Below are positions 55,956-64,000 of a DNA stretch of 64,000 bases, in pieces. The first letter of the stretch is position 1. Each line of letters starts with the position of its first letter. This DNA comes from Pseudomonas sp. MUP55 (lineage in GTDB: Bacteria; Pseudomonadota; Gammaproteobacteria; Pseudomonadales; Pseudomonadaceae): positions 1,798,001 to 1,862,000 of the forward strand of contig NZ_CP138214.1 of the NCBI RefSeq assembly GCF_034043515.1. The letters run 5' to 3'. Made by a program: the position numbers and the translations under genes. Below the pieces are notes generated by a model, which saw nothing but the letters and a program-made list of their open reading frames with translations, was not told the origin of the DNA and ran no database searches.

Positions 55956-56088
55956 GGTGGCCTCCTGGCGGGCTTTGACGGCATGGGTTGCGATTGTCGC
56001 ACAGCCATTGTGCAGAATAATCGCGGTCAAGCCTTCTGTATCCGCGCATTTATGCGGACAATCGAGCCTTTGAGTCGTGGAGCCCGGA

Positions 56089-57222
56089 ATGAAAGCCCGC
56101 TGGGATATTTTTTGCAGCGTCGTCGATAACTACGGCGACATTGGCGTGACCTGGCGACTGGCCCGGCAATTGGTTGCGGAGCACGCCTGTGATGTGCGCC
56201 TGTGGGTCGATGACCTGCGCGCTTTTGAGCGTATGTGCCCGCAGATCGATGTAAGCCTGGAGCAGCAATGGCAAGAGGGTGTCGATGTGCGCGACTGGCC
56301 GTGCGAATGGTCGGCAACGCCTGCGGCCGATGTGGTGATTGCGGCGTTCGCTTGCCAGTTGCCACCCGACTATATGGAAGCCATGGCCGCGCGCGAACAC
56401 ACGCCGTTGTGGATGAACCTGGATTACCTCAGCGCCGAGGACTGGGTGGTGGGCTGCCACCGCTTGCCTTCGGTGAAGTTCAAGGGCGTGCAGAAGTACT
56501 TCTTTTTCCCGGGCTTTCGGCCCGGCACCGGTGGGCTGTTGCGCGAGGCCGGCTTGCTGCAGCAGCGTCAGGCGTTTGAGCATGATGCCGATGCGCAGCG
56601 ACAATTCCTACGGAGCCTGGGCGTTTTTCCAGTCGCCGATGCGCGGCTGATCTCGCTGTTCGCCTATGAAAATGCCGGGCTCGGCGGCTGGCTGGATGTG
56701 TTGTCGACAGACGGGCGTGCCACTCATCTGTTGGTGCCGGAAGGGCGCATCCTGGGTGATGTGCAGCGCTGGCTGGGCGAGGAGGGGCTTACTGTGGGGG
56801 CTGTTCATCAGCGCGGGGCCCTGACCGTGCAAGTGCTGCCGTTCGTGCGCCAGGCGCAGTACGACCAGTTGCTGTGGTGCTGCGAGATGAATGCCGTGCG
56901 TGGCGAAGACTCGTTCGTGCGCGCCCAGTGGGCCGGGCGCCCGTTGCTGTGGCACATCTACCGTCAGGACGAAGACATTCACCTCGACAAGCTCGACGCA
57001 TTCCTGGCGCTCTACACCGCCGCGTTGTCGCCGGCGGCCAGGGCGGCGCTGGTTGCGCTCTGGCAAGCCTGGAACACCGAGGGCGATATGGCCCAACCGT
57101 GGAAAATGCTGCTGGAGCACTGGCCGGAACTCAACCAGCACGCGCAGAACTGGTGTCTGGAACAGGCCTTGCAGGCCGATCTTGCGACGGCGCTGGTACA
57201 GTTTTATGAAAGTTGGATATGA
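56089..57222 (+). CDS. earP: EarP, protein-arginine rhamnosyltransferase for EF-P
   Basis: Inverting GT-B glycosyltransferase that moves rhamnose from TDP-rhamnose to Arg32 of elongation factor P. From ATG 56089 it has 377 residues. The catalytic Asp pair is visible at Asp13 and Asp17 in SVVDNYGDIGVTWR, and the C-terminal donor domain has RQAQYDQLLWCCEMNAVRGEDSFVRAQWAGRP (a conserved Glu near residue 273). An upstream in-frame GTG at 56077 would add four residues and disagree with this numbering. It lies 49 bases before efp, the conserved partner order. Confidence 0.95.
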   Translation: MKARWDIFCSVVDNYGDIGVTWRLARQLVAEHACDVRLWVDDLRAFERMCPQIDVSLEQQWQEGVDVRDWPCEWSATPAADVVIAAFACQLPPDYMEAMAAREHTPLWMNLDYLSAEDWVVGCHRLPSVKFKGVQKYFFFPGFRPGTGGLLREAGLLQQRQAFEHDADAQRQFLRSLGVFPVADARLISLFAYENAGLGGWLDVLSTDGRATHLLVPEGRILGDVQRWLGEEGLTVGAVHQRGALTVQVLPFVRQAQYDQLLWCCEMNAVRGEDSFVRAQWAGRPLLWHIYRQDEDIHLDKLDAFLALYTAALSPAARAALVALWQAWNTEGDMAQPWKMLLEHWPELNQHAQNWCLEQALQADLATALVQFYESWI

Positions 57223-57271
57223 TACGCCACCTTGATTTTTGTAAATCCCATCCAAATTTCGGATATATGCA

Positions 57272-57844
57272 ATGAAAACTGGTAAAGAACTGAAACCCGG
57301 TACAGTGATCCGTCTCGAAAACGACCCTTGGCTGGTTCAGAAAGCTGAGTTCACCAAGTCTGGTCGTAACAGCGCCATCATGAAGACCAAGCTGAAGAAC
57401 CTGCTGACCGGTTACAAGACCGAGATCGTCTACAGCGCCGATGACAAACTGGACGACGTGATCCTCGACCGCAAGGAAGCGACCCTGTCCTTCATCAGCG
57501 GCGACACCTACACGTTCATGGACACCACCGACTACACCATGTACGAGCTGAACGCTGAAGATATCGAAGCCGTTCTGCCGTTCGTTGAAGAAGGCATGGA
57601 AGACATCTGCGAAGCGATCTTCTTCGAAGACCGTCTGGTTTCCGTAGAGCTGCCGACCACTATCGTGCGTCAGGTTGACTACACCGAAGGTTCCGCTCGC
57701 GGTGACACTTCGGGCAAGGTCATGAAGCCTGCCAAGCTGAAAAACGGTACTGAGCTGGCTGTTGCAGACTTCATCGAAATCGGCGACATGATCGAGATCG
57801 ATACCCGCGAAGGCGGTTCGTACAAAGGTCGCGCCAAGAAGTAA
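57272..57844 (+). CDS. efp: Elongation factor P
   Basis: Translation factor that rescues ribosomes stalled on polyproline, 190 residues, three beta-barrel domains. The modified loop is [15 protein letters not shown], with Arg32 at the tip, the EarP-type substrate rather than the Lys used by EpmAB. This agrees with the adjacent earP gene. Domain II has [19 protein letters not shown] and the C-terminal domain has [23 protein letters not shown] strong terminator follows, so the transcript ends here. Confidence 0.97.
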   Translation: MKTGKELKPGTVIRLENDPWLVQKAEFTKSGRNSAIMKTKLKNLLTGYKTEIVYSADDKLDDVILDRKEATLSFISGDTYTFMDTTDYTMYELNAEDIEAVLPFVEEGMEDICEAIFFEDRLVSVELPTTIVRQVDYTEGSARGDTSGKVMKPAKLKNGTELAVADFIEIGDMIEIDTREGGSYKGRAKK

Positions 57845-57867
57845 TTCTGGCTCTGCCGTACGAATAG

Positions 57868-57896
57868 AAAAGCCCGACCATGCGTCGGGCTTTTTT
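57868..57896. terminator. Bidirectional terminator after efp
   Basis: Stem AAAAGCCCGAC / GTCGGGCTTTT with a CATGC loop, flanked by A and T runs; it is shared with the convergent hydrolase gene at 57910. Confidence 0.92.
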
Positions 57897-57909
57897 GTGC
57901 GCGCTGTAT

Positions 57910-58926
57910 TTACTTGAGGTGTTGCTTGAGCTCATCCGACGCCTGCAGCAAGGCGGAGCGTACCGCGGGCACCTGGCTGACCACGTTGAGCAAACCGTAG
58001 TCGTGGATCATGCCGTTATAGCGCACTGCGGTGACCGGCACACCGGCCTGATCCAGCTTGCGGGCATAGGCTTCACCCTCATCACGTAACACATCGGCAC
58101 TGGCGGTCTGCACCATCGCCGGCGGCAACCCCTTGAGTTGGTCGGTGGTGGCTCGCAGCGGCGAAGCGTAGATATCGGCGCGTTGCTTGGCGTCGGTGGT
58201 GTAGTTGTCCCAGAACCACTTCATCATGTTTTTGGTGAGGAAATGACCTTCGGCATACTGGTTGTAGGACGCCGTGTCGAAGCTGGCGTCGGTCACCGGC
58301 CACAGCAGCAGCTGGAACTTGATCGCCGGCGTGCCTTTGTCCTTCGCCATCAAGCTGACCACCGCGGCCATGTTGCCGCCGACGCTGTTGCCCGCGACTG
58401 CCAGGCGCGTGCCATCGACATTGAGCTCTTTGCCGTGTTCGGCCACCCATTTTGTCGCGCCGTACGCCTGGTTGATCGCCACTGGATAGTGCGCTTCGGG
58501 GGATGGCGTGTAGTTGACGAACACCGCTACAGCTCCCGAACCCACCACCAGATCCCGCACCAGGCGTTCGTGGGTTGGGTAATCCCCCAGCACCCAGCCG
58601 CCGCCGTGGAAGAACATGAACACCGGCAAAGTACCCTTGACCCCGGCCGGACGCACGATGGTCAGGTCCAGCGGCTGGCCGTCGACCTGGATGGTCTTCT
58701 GGCTTACGTCCGCCTTGGGCAGTGTCAGCTTCACGCCGGCCTGGGCACCCGCCAGCACCGCGCGGGCTTGCTGAGGCGTCAATTGCTCGATCGGCTTGCC
58801 GGTGCCGGCGTTCAGCGCATCCAGGAAACCCTGGGTGTTGTGCTCCACCTCACCGGTAGCGGCGAAGGCGGTGCTGATGGACAAGGCGAGCAGGCCGCCG
58901 GTGAGCGCTTTGGCAATGGTGTTCAT
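57910..58926 (-). CDS. Exported alpha/beta hydrolase, HSL family
   Basis: Esterase/lipase-like protein of 338 residues. Signal peptide MNTIAKALTGGLLALSISTA with cleavage near AFA. The HSL-family oxyanion motif is FFHGGGW (about residues 105-111), the nucleophile elbow is AVAGNSVGGNMAAV with Ser near residue 181, and the acid and base are in ADVLRDEGEAYA (Asp) and GMIHDYG (His). Probably a periplasmic or secreted carboxylesterase; substrate unknown. It is downstream of ohr in the same orientation (27 bases), so it may be expressed with the peroxide-resistance genes. Confidence 0.9.
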   Translation of the reverse strand: MNTIAKALTGGLLALSISTAFAATGEVEHNTQGFLDALNAGTGKPIEQLTPQQARAVLAGAQAGVKLTLPKADVSQKTIQVDGQPLDLTIVRPAGVKGTLPVFMFFHGGGWVLGDYPTHERLVRDLVVGSGAVAVFVNYTPSPEAHYPVAINQAYGATKWVAEHGKELNVDGTRLAVAGNSVGGNMAAVVSLMAKDKGTPAIKFQLLLWPVTDASFDTASYNQYAEGHFLTKNMMKWFWDNYTTDAKQRADIYASPLRATTDQLKGLPPAMVQTASADVLRDEGEAYARKLDQAGVPVTAVRYNGMIHDYGLLNVVSQVPAVRSALLQASDELKQHLK

Positions 58927-58953
58927 GTTCTTCTCCGATCAGGGCTGCGAGGG

Positions 58954-59373
58954 TTAGACGGTTACGTGCAGACGCACATCGACGTTGCCGCGAGTGGCGT
59001 TGGAGTACGGGCAAACCTGGTGAGCGGCGTCGACCAGACTCTGCGCATCGTCCTGGGCCAGGCCGGGCAGGCTGATGTGCAGGTCGATGTCCAGACCGAA
59101 GCCACCGGGGATCTGGCCGATGCCCACATGGGCAGTGATCGAAGCGTCATCCGGAATTTTGCGTTTGGTCTGGCTGGCGACGAATTTGAGTGCGCCGATA
59201 AAGCAGGCCGAGTAACCGGCAGCGAACAGTTGTTCCGGGTTGGTGGCTTGGCCACCGGCACCGCCCAATTCCTTGGGGGTGGACAGTTTGACGTCGAGGA
59301 TGTTGTCGCTGGAAACAGCGCGACCATCACGGCCGCCGGTGGCGGTAGCTACTGCGGTATAGAGAGTTTGCAT
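58954..59373 (-). CDS. ohr: Organic hydroperoxide resistance protein Ohr
   Basis: Thiol peroxidase of 139 residues that reduces organic hydroperoxides. Redox Cys57 is in GYSACFIGAL and Cys121 in HQVCPYSNATRGN; the OsmC-type core GGAGGQATNPEQLFAAGYSA is conserved. The start ATG 59373 (MQTLYTAVATATGG) fits the family; an upstream in-frame extension reads through the operator region and is not real. OhrR-like operator palindromes lie just upstream of the start, and ohrR is the next gene upstream. It is followed by the alpha/beta hydrolase gene. Confidence 0.96.
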   Translation of the reverse strand: MQTLYTAVATATGGRDGRAVSSDNILDVKLSTPKELGGAGGQATNPEQLFAAGYSACFIGALKFVASQTKRKIPDDASITAHVGIGQIPGGFGLDIDLHISLPGLAQDDAQSLVDAAHQVCPYSNATRGNVDVRLHVTV

Positions 59374-59395
59374 GGTGTGGTCCTCTTGGTGTTTT

Positions 59396-59460
59396 GCGCT
59401 AAATGTTTGCGCGCTAAGTAGTTGGTGAGATGAATGTATAGCGCTAATGTTTAGCGCGCA
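59396..59460 (-). promoter_or_regulatory. Two OhrR operator-like sites in the ohr promoter
   Basis: Two near-identical sites: GCGCTAAATGTTTGCGCGC at 59396-59414 and GCGCTAATGTTTAGCGCGC at 59441-59459. Both have TAGCGC-type half sites around an AT core, the layout of OhrR operators. On the minus strand TTGCGC and TATACA (about 15 bases apart) overlap the second site and could be the ohr promoter. The two sites are 45 bases apart. Protein binding is inferred. Confidence 0.7.
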
Positions 59461-59500
59461 AGATAAATTTATAAATATTTTCTCGGCGGTGGGAAAACAC

Positions 59501-59589
59501 TGTGGGAGGGGGCTTGCCCCCGATGGCGGTGTGTCAGCCACTCAATGCGTATCTGGCCCACCGCAATCGGGGGCAAGCCCCCTCCCATA
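59501..59589. repeat. Inverted REP pair between ohr and ohrR
   Basis: TGTGGGAGGGGGCTTGCCCC... (59501-59529) and its near-exact reverse complement at 59561-59589. Same family as the pair at 19524. Confidence 0.87.
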
Positions 59590-59609
59590 TGTTCAGTATT
59601 TTTGCTTCT

Positions 59610-60062
59610 TTAGATTGCGTTCTGCAGGTTGCTGCGCAGGGCTATCAGATCCGCTTGCAGCTTGCGCAACTGCTCCAGTTCCAGCCCGCTGGCCCCCAGG
59701 ATGCACTGAGGAATCCCCATGGCCTTGTCCTGCAACGCCCGGCCTGCATCGGTCAATTCCACCACCACCACACGTTCGTCTTCGCGGCTGCGGGTGCGGC
59801 TCAGCAGGCCTTCGGCTTCCAGGCGCTTGAGCAGGGGCGTCAGGGAGCCGGGGTCGGTGAGCAGGCGATTGCTGATTTCGCCGACGGTCAAACCGTCTTC
59901 TTCCCACAGCACCATCATGGCCAGGTATTGCGGGTAGGTCAGGCCGAGGGCTTGAAGAAGGGGCTTGTACACCTTGGTCATCAGCAGCGAGGTGGAATGC
60001 AATGCGAAACACAACTGGTTATCCAGCAGCAAGGATTCGCAGGGTGTGGGGTTCTTGCTCAT
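59610..60062 (-). CDS. ohrR: OhrR, MarR-family peroxide-sensing repressor
   Basis: Repressor of 150 residues. The peroxide-sensing Cys is Cys18 in LLLDNQLCFALHSTSLLM, at the position of the reactive Cys in known OhrR. The winged helix-turn-helix is LTYPQYLAMMVLWEEDGLTVGEISNRL with recognition helix TDPGSLTPLLKRLEAEGLLSR, and the wing is RSREDERVVVVELTDAG. Start ATG 60062 (MSKNPTPCESLLL); the upstream in-frame extension is unconserved. It sits upstream of ohr in the same orientation, separated by a REP pair. It should derepress ohr when Cys18 is oxidised. Confidence 0.95.
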   Translation of the reverse strand: MSKNPTPCESLLLDNQLCFALHSTSLLMTKVYKPLLQALGLTYPQYLAMMVLWEEDGLTVGEISNRLLTDPGSLTPLLKRLEAEGLLSRTRSREDERVVVVELTDAGRALQDKAMGIPQCILGASGLELEQLRKLQADLIALRSNLQNAI

Positions 60063-60142
60063 GGGCGTGCCTCGAAAAAGCTTGTATGAGCTGGAATCTA
60101 GCGGGCAAATCTTTAATGCGCCAGATAATTCTGTCCGGGCGG

Positions 60143-61093
60143 TCAGACCAGACCGCTTTGCAACGCCAGATCCCACGGTGGTATCGGGCTGAACCGGGAT
60201 TTCAAGTATTCCAGCAGCAATCGGCTGCGTGCATTGGGTTGTTGTTCCAGGCGTAGCGCGTAAATGCCAGTGGTTTCCGGGCTGGGCAAGCCGTTCTCAC
60301 AAAACAGTGGCAACAGTTCACCCCGCACCAGGTATTCGCTGGCCAGCCAGGTGGGCAGATGCGCAATCCCCAACCCTGCCAGGGCACCGCAGAGCAGGGC
60401 TTCAGCGTTGTTGGCGCTCATGCGGATACGGCGAGGGCGGTAGATGGCGCGGCGACCGTCCAGTTCGAAGCGCCAGGCGAACATCGGTGCCAACCCGTCC
60501 CAATCCAGGCCATCGTGTTCGCTCAACTCCCACGGGTGCGTCGGCGTACCGCGGCTTTTCAGGTAGCCCGGGCTGGCGCAGGCGATGCGCACGATACTGG
60601 CGAGCGGCGTGGCGATCAGCCGGGTGTCGGCGATGTGCCCGGCGCGCAACACCAGGTCGACCTTGCCCAGATGCGCGCCCTGCATGTCGACAAAGCTGTC
60701 GATCAGATGCAGGTGCACATCCAGCCCTGGGTACAGGTTCAGGAAATCTGCAATCACTGGCGCCAGGTGCCGCCGCCCGAAAGCGGCCGGTGCATCCATG
60801 CGAATCAGGCCTTCCGGCGCATGGCTCAAGGACACCGCTTCGGCGCGGGCCAGTTGCAGTTCACCGACAATCCGTCGCGCCCGCTCGGCAAACGCCAGGC
60901 CGGCCGGGGTGGGCAGCACGGCATGGGTGCTGCGCTGGAACAGGCGGCTGCCGACTGAGTTTTCCAGGCTGTCGATACGCCGCGCCACCGCTGAGGGGGT
61001 CAATGGATGGCGGCGCGCAGCGGCGGAGAAGCTGCCGGTTTCCAGCACATCCAGAAACAGACTCAGTTGCTCGGTCAACGTATTTGGATTCAT
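60143..61093 (-). CDS. LysR-type transcriptional regulator
   Basis: Regulator of 316 residues. N-terminal helix-turn-helix: LTEQLSLFLDVLETGSFSAAARRHPLTPSAVARRIDSLE (about residues 5-43). The substrate-binding domain begins near residue 90 (GLIRMDAPAAFGRRHLAP) and includes VDLVLRAGHIADTRLIATPL. ATG 61093 (MNPNTLTEQ) is the conserved start; a longer frame upstream overlaps the exporter promoter. The divergent TauE/SafE exporter starts 112 bases away, so this regulator may control it. Effector unknown. Confidence 0.92.
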   Translation of the reverse strand: MNPNTLTEQLSLFLDVLETGSFSAAARRHPLTPSAVARRIDSLENSVGSRLFQRSTHAVLPTPAGLAFAERARRIVGELQLARAEAVSLSHAPEGLIRMDAPAAFGRRHLAPVIADFLNLYPGLDVHLHLIDSFVDMQGAHLGKVDLVLRAGHIADTRLIATPLASIVRIACASPGYLKSRGTPTHPWELSEHDGLDWDGLAPMFAWRFELDGRRAIYRPRRIRMSANNAEALLCGALAGLGIAHLPTWLASEYLVRGELLPLFCENGLPSPETTGIYALRLEQQPNARSRLLLEYLKSRFSPIPPWDLALQSGLV

Positions 61094-61205
61094 GGGTTCG
61101 TGCTTATGCGAGATTGGCACAGCCATTGTGCGTTGCTGTGCGTTTCCGTGCCAGGGCCGACTGCGTAGCATGCAAGCCAATGAGACTGTGGAGTGGCGAG
61201 CGGTG

Positions 61206-61952
61206 GTGGATTTAGCGATGTACCTGTTATTGGGCGCGGCCCTCGGCACCGTCGGCGGTTTGTTTGGCATTGGCGGTGGGCTGATCGCCATCCCCGTGCT
61301 GGGTGTGCTGTTCGGGTTGGATCAGCAGATCGCCCAAGGCACTGCACTGGTGATGGTGGTACCCAACGTGATGCTCGCCCTGTGGCGGTATCACCAGCGC
61401 AACCGCATCGAGCTGCGCCATGCCTTGCCGCTGGGAGTGATGGGGTTCAGCTTTGCCTGGCTGGGTTCGATCTGGGCGGTGGGGCTCGACGCCGGGGCGA
61501 TGCGAATAGGGTTTATCGTCTTTCTGGTGGTACTGGCGGCCTACAATCTGCTGCGCATGTTTACCCGGAACGCACCGCCGACCGCGCAAATGCGCTATTC
61601 CTGGCCCTGGCTGGGCGTACTTGGCGCAGCGTCAGGCTCGATGGGCGGGTTGTTTGGCGTGGGTGGCGCAGTGGTTGCAACGCCGGTTCTCACTAGCGTC
61701 TTCGGCACCACACAGGTGGTCGCCCAAGGCTTGTCCCTTGCGTTGGCGCTTCCCAGCACCGGTGTAACACTGGTCACTTACGCCTGGCATCATCAGGTGG
61801 ACTGGTTGATCGGCGTGCCTTTGGCGGTGGGAGGCCTGCTCAGTATCAGTTGGGGGGTGAAAATCGCGCATGCGCTGCCCGAGCGCGTGTTGCGCGGCCT
61901 GTTCTGCGGCTTTCTGGTGGTGTGCGCCGTGATGCTCGCCTTTAAAGTCTGA
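61206..61952 (+). CDS. TauE/SafE-family sulfite/organic anion exporter
   Basis: Membrane exporter of about 248 residues with seven or eight transmembrane helices and the internal repeat of the family: YLLLGAALGTVGGLFGIGGGLIAIPVL in the first half and LGAASGSMGGLFGVGGAVVATPVL in the second, both with the GGLFG-x-GG motif. The start is uncertain: GTG 61206 gives a short N-terminus as in homologues, ATG 61218 four residues shorter, ATG 61170 twelve longer. The family exports sulfite, sulfonates or related anions. It is flanked by two LysR regulators; its end overlaps the convergent one by 11 bases. Confidence 0.88.
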   Translation: MDLAMYLLLGAALGTVGGLFGIGGGLIAIPVLGVLFGLDQQIAQGTALVMVVPNVMLALWRYHQRNRIELRHALPLGVMGFSFAWLGSIWAVGLDAGAMRIGFIVFLVVLAAYNLLRMFTRNAPPTAQMRYSWPWLGVLGAASGSMGGLFGVGGAVVATPVLTSVFGTTQVVAQGLSLALALPSTGVTLVTYAWHHQVDWLIGVPLAVGGLLSISWGVKIAHALPERVLRGLFCGFLVVCAVMLAFKV

Positions 61953-62823
61953 ACCCTTCGAGGATGTAGTCAGCCAGGCATTCGGTGATGGGCGACGTCA
62001 TCTGGGGGTTGCGCAGCAAGCGCAGCTGCATCGATGGCAAGGGGGGCAAGCCTTCTTCGCTGCCGAGTACGCGCAGGTCTTGGGTCACCAGGCTTTCCAT
62101 GCTGACCATCGCCGCCAAGCCGGCGCTGACCACCGCCAGGATCGCCGCGCCATTGGAGCTGTGGTAGGCCAGGCGATAATCGCGTCCGGCCGCGTCCAGT
62201 GCGGCCCGGGCCCACTGGGTGTAAACGCAGTCACCATCGGACACCGCCAGCGGCAGGGCGTCGTGCTCCTCCACGCAGAAGCACGGTGACGCGGCCCACA
62301 CCATGCGTTCGGTGCGCAAGAATTCACCCAGATCATTGCCGGGCTCGCGACTGATGACGGTCAATGCCAGGTCCCGTCGCTGCATCAGCACCGCTGACGA
62401 CTCGCAGTGCAGCTCGATCTGGATCAGCGGGTACGCCTTGGAGAACTGCTTGAAAATGCCCGGCAGGAAGCGCATCACGTAATCGTCTGGGGTGCCGATG
62501 CGCACCAACCCCACCATATGCGGCTCGCGCAGGGTGTTGAACACCTCGCTGTGCAATTTCAGGATGCGCCGTGCATAACCCAGCAACACCTGCCCCTCAG
62601 GCGTCAGCCGCACCTGACGGCCGTCGCGCTCGAACAGCTTGCGCTGCAGCACGTCCTCTTCCAGGCGCTTCATCTGCATGCTCACCGCTGATTGGGTGCG
62701 GTTGACCAGCTCTCCAGCCCGAGTAAAACCGCCCTGATCGGCGATGGCGACGAAGGTGCGCAGCACGTCGGTGTCGATGCTTGGATAACTGGCCAATTGA
62801 TCAATTCCCGAGATGTGTTGCAT
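61942..62823 (-). CDS. LysR-type transcriptional regulator (LrhA-like)
   Basis: Regulator of about 293 residues from ATG 62823 (MQHISGIDQLASYPSIDTDV); an ATG at 62832 would add three residues, and neither has a clear Shine-Dalgarno. Helix-turn-helix: TDVLRTFVAIADQGGFTRAGELVNRTQSAVSMQMKRLEED. The C-terminal ligand domain has LVRIGTPDDYVMRFLPGIFKQF and DLALTVISREPGNDL. It resembles the LrhA/HexA group. The C-terminal coding end overlaps the exporter gene end by 11 bases (convergent). It is divergent from the DUF1127 gene, a frequent neighbour of this regulator type. Confidence 0.9.
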   Translation of the reverse strand: MQHISGIDQLASYPSIDTDVLRTFVAIADQGGFTRAGELVNRTQSAVSMQMKRLEEDVLQRKLFERDGRQVRLTPEGQVLLGYARRILKLHSEVFNTLREPHMVGLVRIGTPDDYVMRFLPGIFKQFSKAYPLIQIELHCESSAVLMQRRDLALTVISREPGNDLGEFLRTERMVWAASPCFCVEEHDALPLAVSDGDCVYTQWARAALDAAGRDYRLAYHSSNGAAILAVVSAGLAAMVSMESLVTQDLRVLGSEEGLPPLPSMQLRLLRNPQMTSPITECLADYILEGFRL

Positions 62824-62893
62824 AAGAAACATTCGTTGGATTGATCATAAGCCCCAGCACACACTGACGCCATCCCCACTGGAGGGCGAGAAG

Positions 62894-63100
62894 ATGAAAG
62901 GTCAAACAGTTAGTGGTGTGCGGGCGAAGTCGTCGCCGTTCGGGCTGTTCCACATGATTTCACGTTGGCAGGCGTTGTACCGCGAACGCCAGATGCTGGC
63001 GAGCATGAGCGACGACGCGCTCAGGGATATCGGCTTGAACCGTATCGATGTGGAGCAGGAGATTCATCGGCATTTCTGGGAAGACCCGCTGCGAAAGTGA
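62894..63100 (+). CDS. DUF1127 small protein
   Basis: Protein of 68 residues (MKGQTVSGVRAKSSPFGLF start) with the DUF1127 motif WQALYRERQMLASMSDDALRDIGLNRIDVEQE (about residues 25-56). Arg-rich proteins of this family bind RNA or act in phosphate and stress adaptation in some bacteria, but the function here is unknown. ATG 62894 follows GGAGGGCGAG. Divergent from the LysR regulator with 70 bases between, so it may be under its control. The YcaQ-like gene follows 45 bases later. Confidence 0.9.
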   Translation: MKGQTVSGVRAKSSPFGLFHMISRWQALYRERQMLASMSDDALRDIGLNRIDVEQEIHRHFWEDPLRK

Positions 63101-63145
63101 CCTGGAATGCAGTAGGGTAGGGGGCGCGTATTCAAGGAGTGGTCC

Positions 63146-64000
63146 ATGCCTGCCGTCCTCGCCTTTTCCCTCAAGCAAGCACGATGCATGGCGCTGGCGG
63201 CCCAGGGTTTTTCCGGGCGCCAGCCGCCAGCGCAGATAAAAGCTGCGCACCTCAACCGTTTGATCGCGCGCCTCGGTGTGCTGCAGATCGATTCGGTCAA
63301 CGCCGTGGTGCGGTCCCATTACCTGCCGCTGTTCTCTCGGCTGGGCAATTACTCCCCGTTGATGCTCGAACAGGCCGCCTGGAGCCAGGGGCGGCGGCGT
63401 TCGCTGTTCGAATATTGGGGGCACGAAGCTTCGTTGCTGCCCATGGCGATGTATCCGCTGATGCGCTGGCGCATGGAGCGGGCCAAACAGGGGCAGGGGA
63501 TTTACGCGCAAATGGCGCGATTCGGGCGCGAGCAGCAGAGCACCGTGCAGCGTGTGCTGCGGGCCGTCCAGCAGCAAGGCCCTTTGGGCGCGGGCAGCTT
63601 GTCGACCCGCGAGGAGCGTGCCGGGCCCTGGTGGGATTGGAGTGACGAGAAACATGCGCTGGAGTGGCTGTTCGCGGCAGGGTTGGTCACCGTGGCGGGG
63701 CGACGTGGGTTTGAACGCCTCTATGATCTGCCTGAACGGGTGCTCCCTGGGGAGATCCTCCAAATCAATGTGGGCGAAGCCGACGCCCAGCGAGGCTTGT
63801 TGTTGCACAGCGCAACCGCATTGGGTGTGGCCACGGAAAAAGACCTGCGCGATTACTTTCGTCTCGAACCCGCCGACAGTCGCCTGCGCCTGGCCGAGCT
63901 GGTCGAAGATGGACAGCTGCTGAGCTGCCAAGTGCAAGGCTGGAACCAAGCAGCGTATTGCCTGCCGGAGCCCAAAGTGCCACGCAGCGTATCAGCCAGC
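63146..64000 (+). CDS. YcaQ-family winged-helix DNA glycosylase, 3' truncated by window edge
   Basis: The frame from ATG 63146 stays open to the last base (285 codons), so the C-terminus lies outside the window. It starts MPAVLAFSLKQARCMALAAQ, preceded by AAGGAGTGG. The winged-helix HTH_42 segment is visible with the YcaQ catalytic QxD motif QIDSVNAV at residues 47-54, FSRLGNY, and FEYWGHEASLLPM, conserved in interstrand-crosslink glycosylases (AlkX/YcaQ). Later LFAAGLVTVAGRRGFERLYDLPERVLP also matches the family. E. coli YcaQ unhooks DNA crosslinks; that role is inferred here. Confidence 0.9.
   Translation, partial: MPAVLAFSLKQARCMALAAQGFSGRQPPAQIKAAHLNRLIARLGVLQIDSVNAVVRSHYLPLFSRLGNYSPLMLEQAAWSQGRRRSLFEYWGHEASLLPMAMYPLMRWRMERAKQGQGIYAQMARFGREQQSTVQRVLRAVQQQGPLGAGSLSTREERAGPWWDWSDEKHALEWLFAAGLVTVAGRRGFERLYDLPERVLPGEILQINVGEADAQRGLLLHSATALGVATEKDLRDYFRLEPADSRLRLAELVEDGQLLSCQVQGWNQAAYCLPEPKVPRSVSAS

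Overview
This window is chromosomal DNA from a Pseudomonas, most likely of the P. fluorescens group. The evidence is the OprI lipoprotein, the CysB, EarP/EF-P and Ohr/OhrR blocks, the WbpL/WbpM end of a B-band O-antigen locus, and several families of Pseudomonas-type REP palindromes. Most of the window is GC-rich core genome. Two parts stand out as AT-rich: the start of the O-antigen cluster (about 1-5400) and the tip of an Rhs toxin with its immunity gene (about 27064-27900). I see no tRNA, rRNA, insertion sequence, prophage or CRISPR array.

Layout. (1) 3-10785 is the distal part of an O-antigen operon: an EpsG/Wzy-type polymerase cut by the window edge, a GT4 glycosyltransferase, WbjB-WbjC-WbjD (UDP-L-FucNAc synthesis), a second GT4 transferase, a sugar-nucleotide reductase/epimerase, the WbpL-type initiating transferase and WbpM. 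The order resembles P. aeruginosa serogroup O11. (2) 10898-14565 holds a ComEA-like DNA-binding protein, a GntR/FCD regulator overlapping a DUF1989 gene, a DUF2897 protein and an ethanolamine permease. (3) 14977-23209 is a complete kdpFABC potassium pump with kdpD/kdpE, interrupted by REP elements. (4) 23351-26945 holds a patatin, a lipoprotein, a CHAD protein, a thioesterase and an Mpo1-like membrane protein. (5) 27064-32180 is an Rhs polymorphic toxin with a translationally coupled candidate immunity gene. (6) 32379-42787 holds a chemoreceptor, TatD, an MltF-like transglycosylase, DoxX, a Gld-type ABC exporter operon, an unrecognised coiled-coil protein and GreB. (7) 42834-48505 holds YbbA/YbbP (YbbP frameshifted in a homopolymer), TesA, an L,D-transpeptidase and OprI. 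(8) 49117-55955 holds a GNAT protein, a DAHP synthase, a PilZ protein, a thioredoxin-like protein, a ketopantoate reductase homologue, a 5'-nucleotidase, a universal stress protein, CysB and a GreA/B-like factor. (9) 56089-64000 holds EarP and EF-P (Arg32 substrate), an alpha/beta hydrolase, Ohr/OhrR with paired operators, two LysR regulators around a TauE/SafE exporter, a DUF1127 protein and the start of a YcaQ-type protein cut by the window end.

The main working units are surface polysaccharide synthesis, high-affinity K+ uptake under KdpDE, contact-dependent toxin/immunity, cell-envelope maintenance, EF-P rhamnosylation and organic peroxide defence. Items most worth a second look are the Rhs tip/immunity module, the ybbP frameshift, the nested palindrome that overlaps the ribosome binding site of the GntR gene, the Gld-type transporter next to an orphan coiled-coil gene, the paired OhrR-like operators, and the unexplained 611-base gap upstream of oprI.
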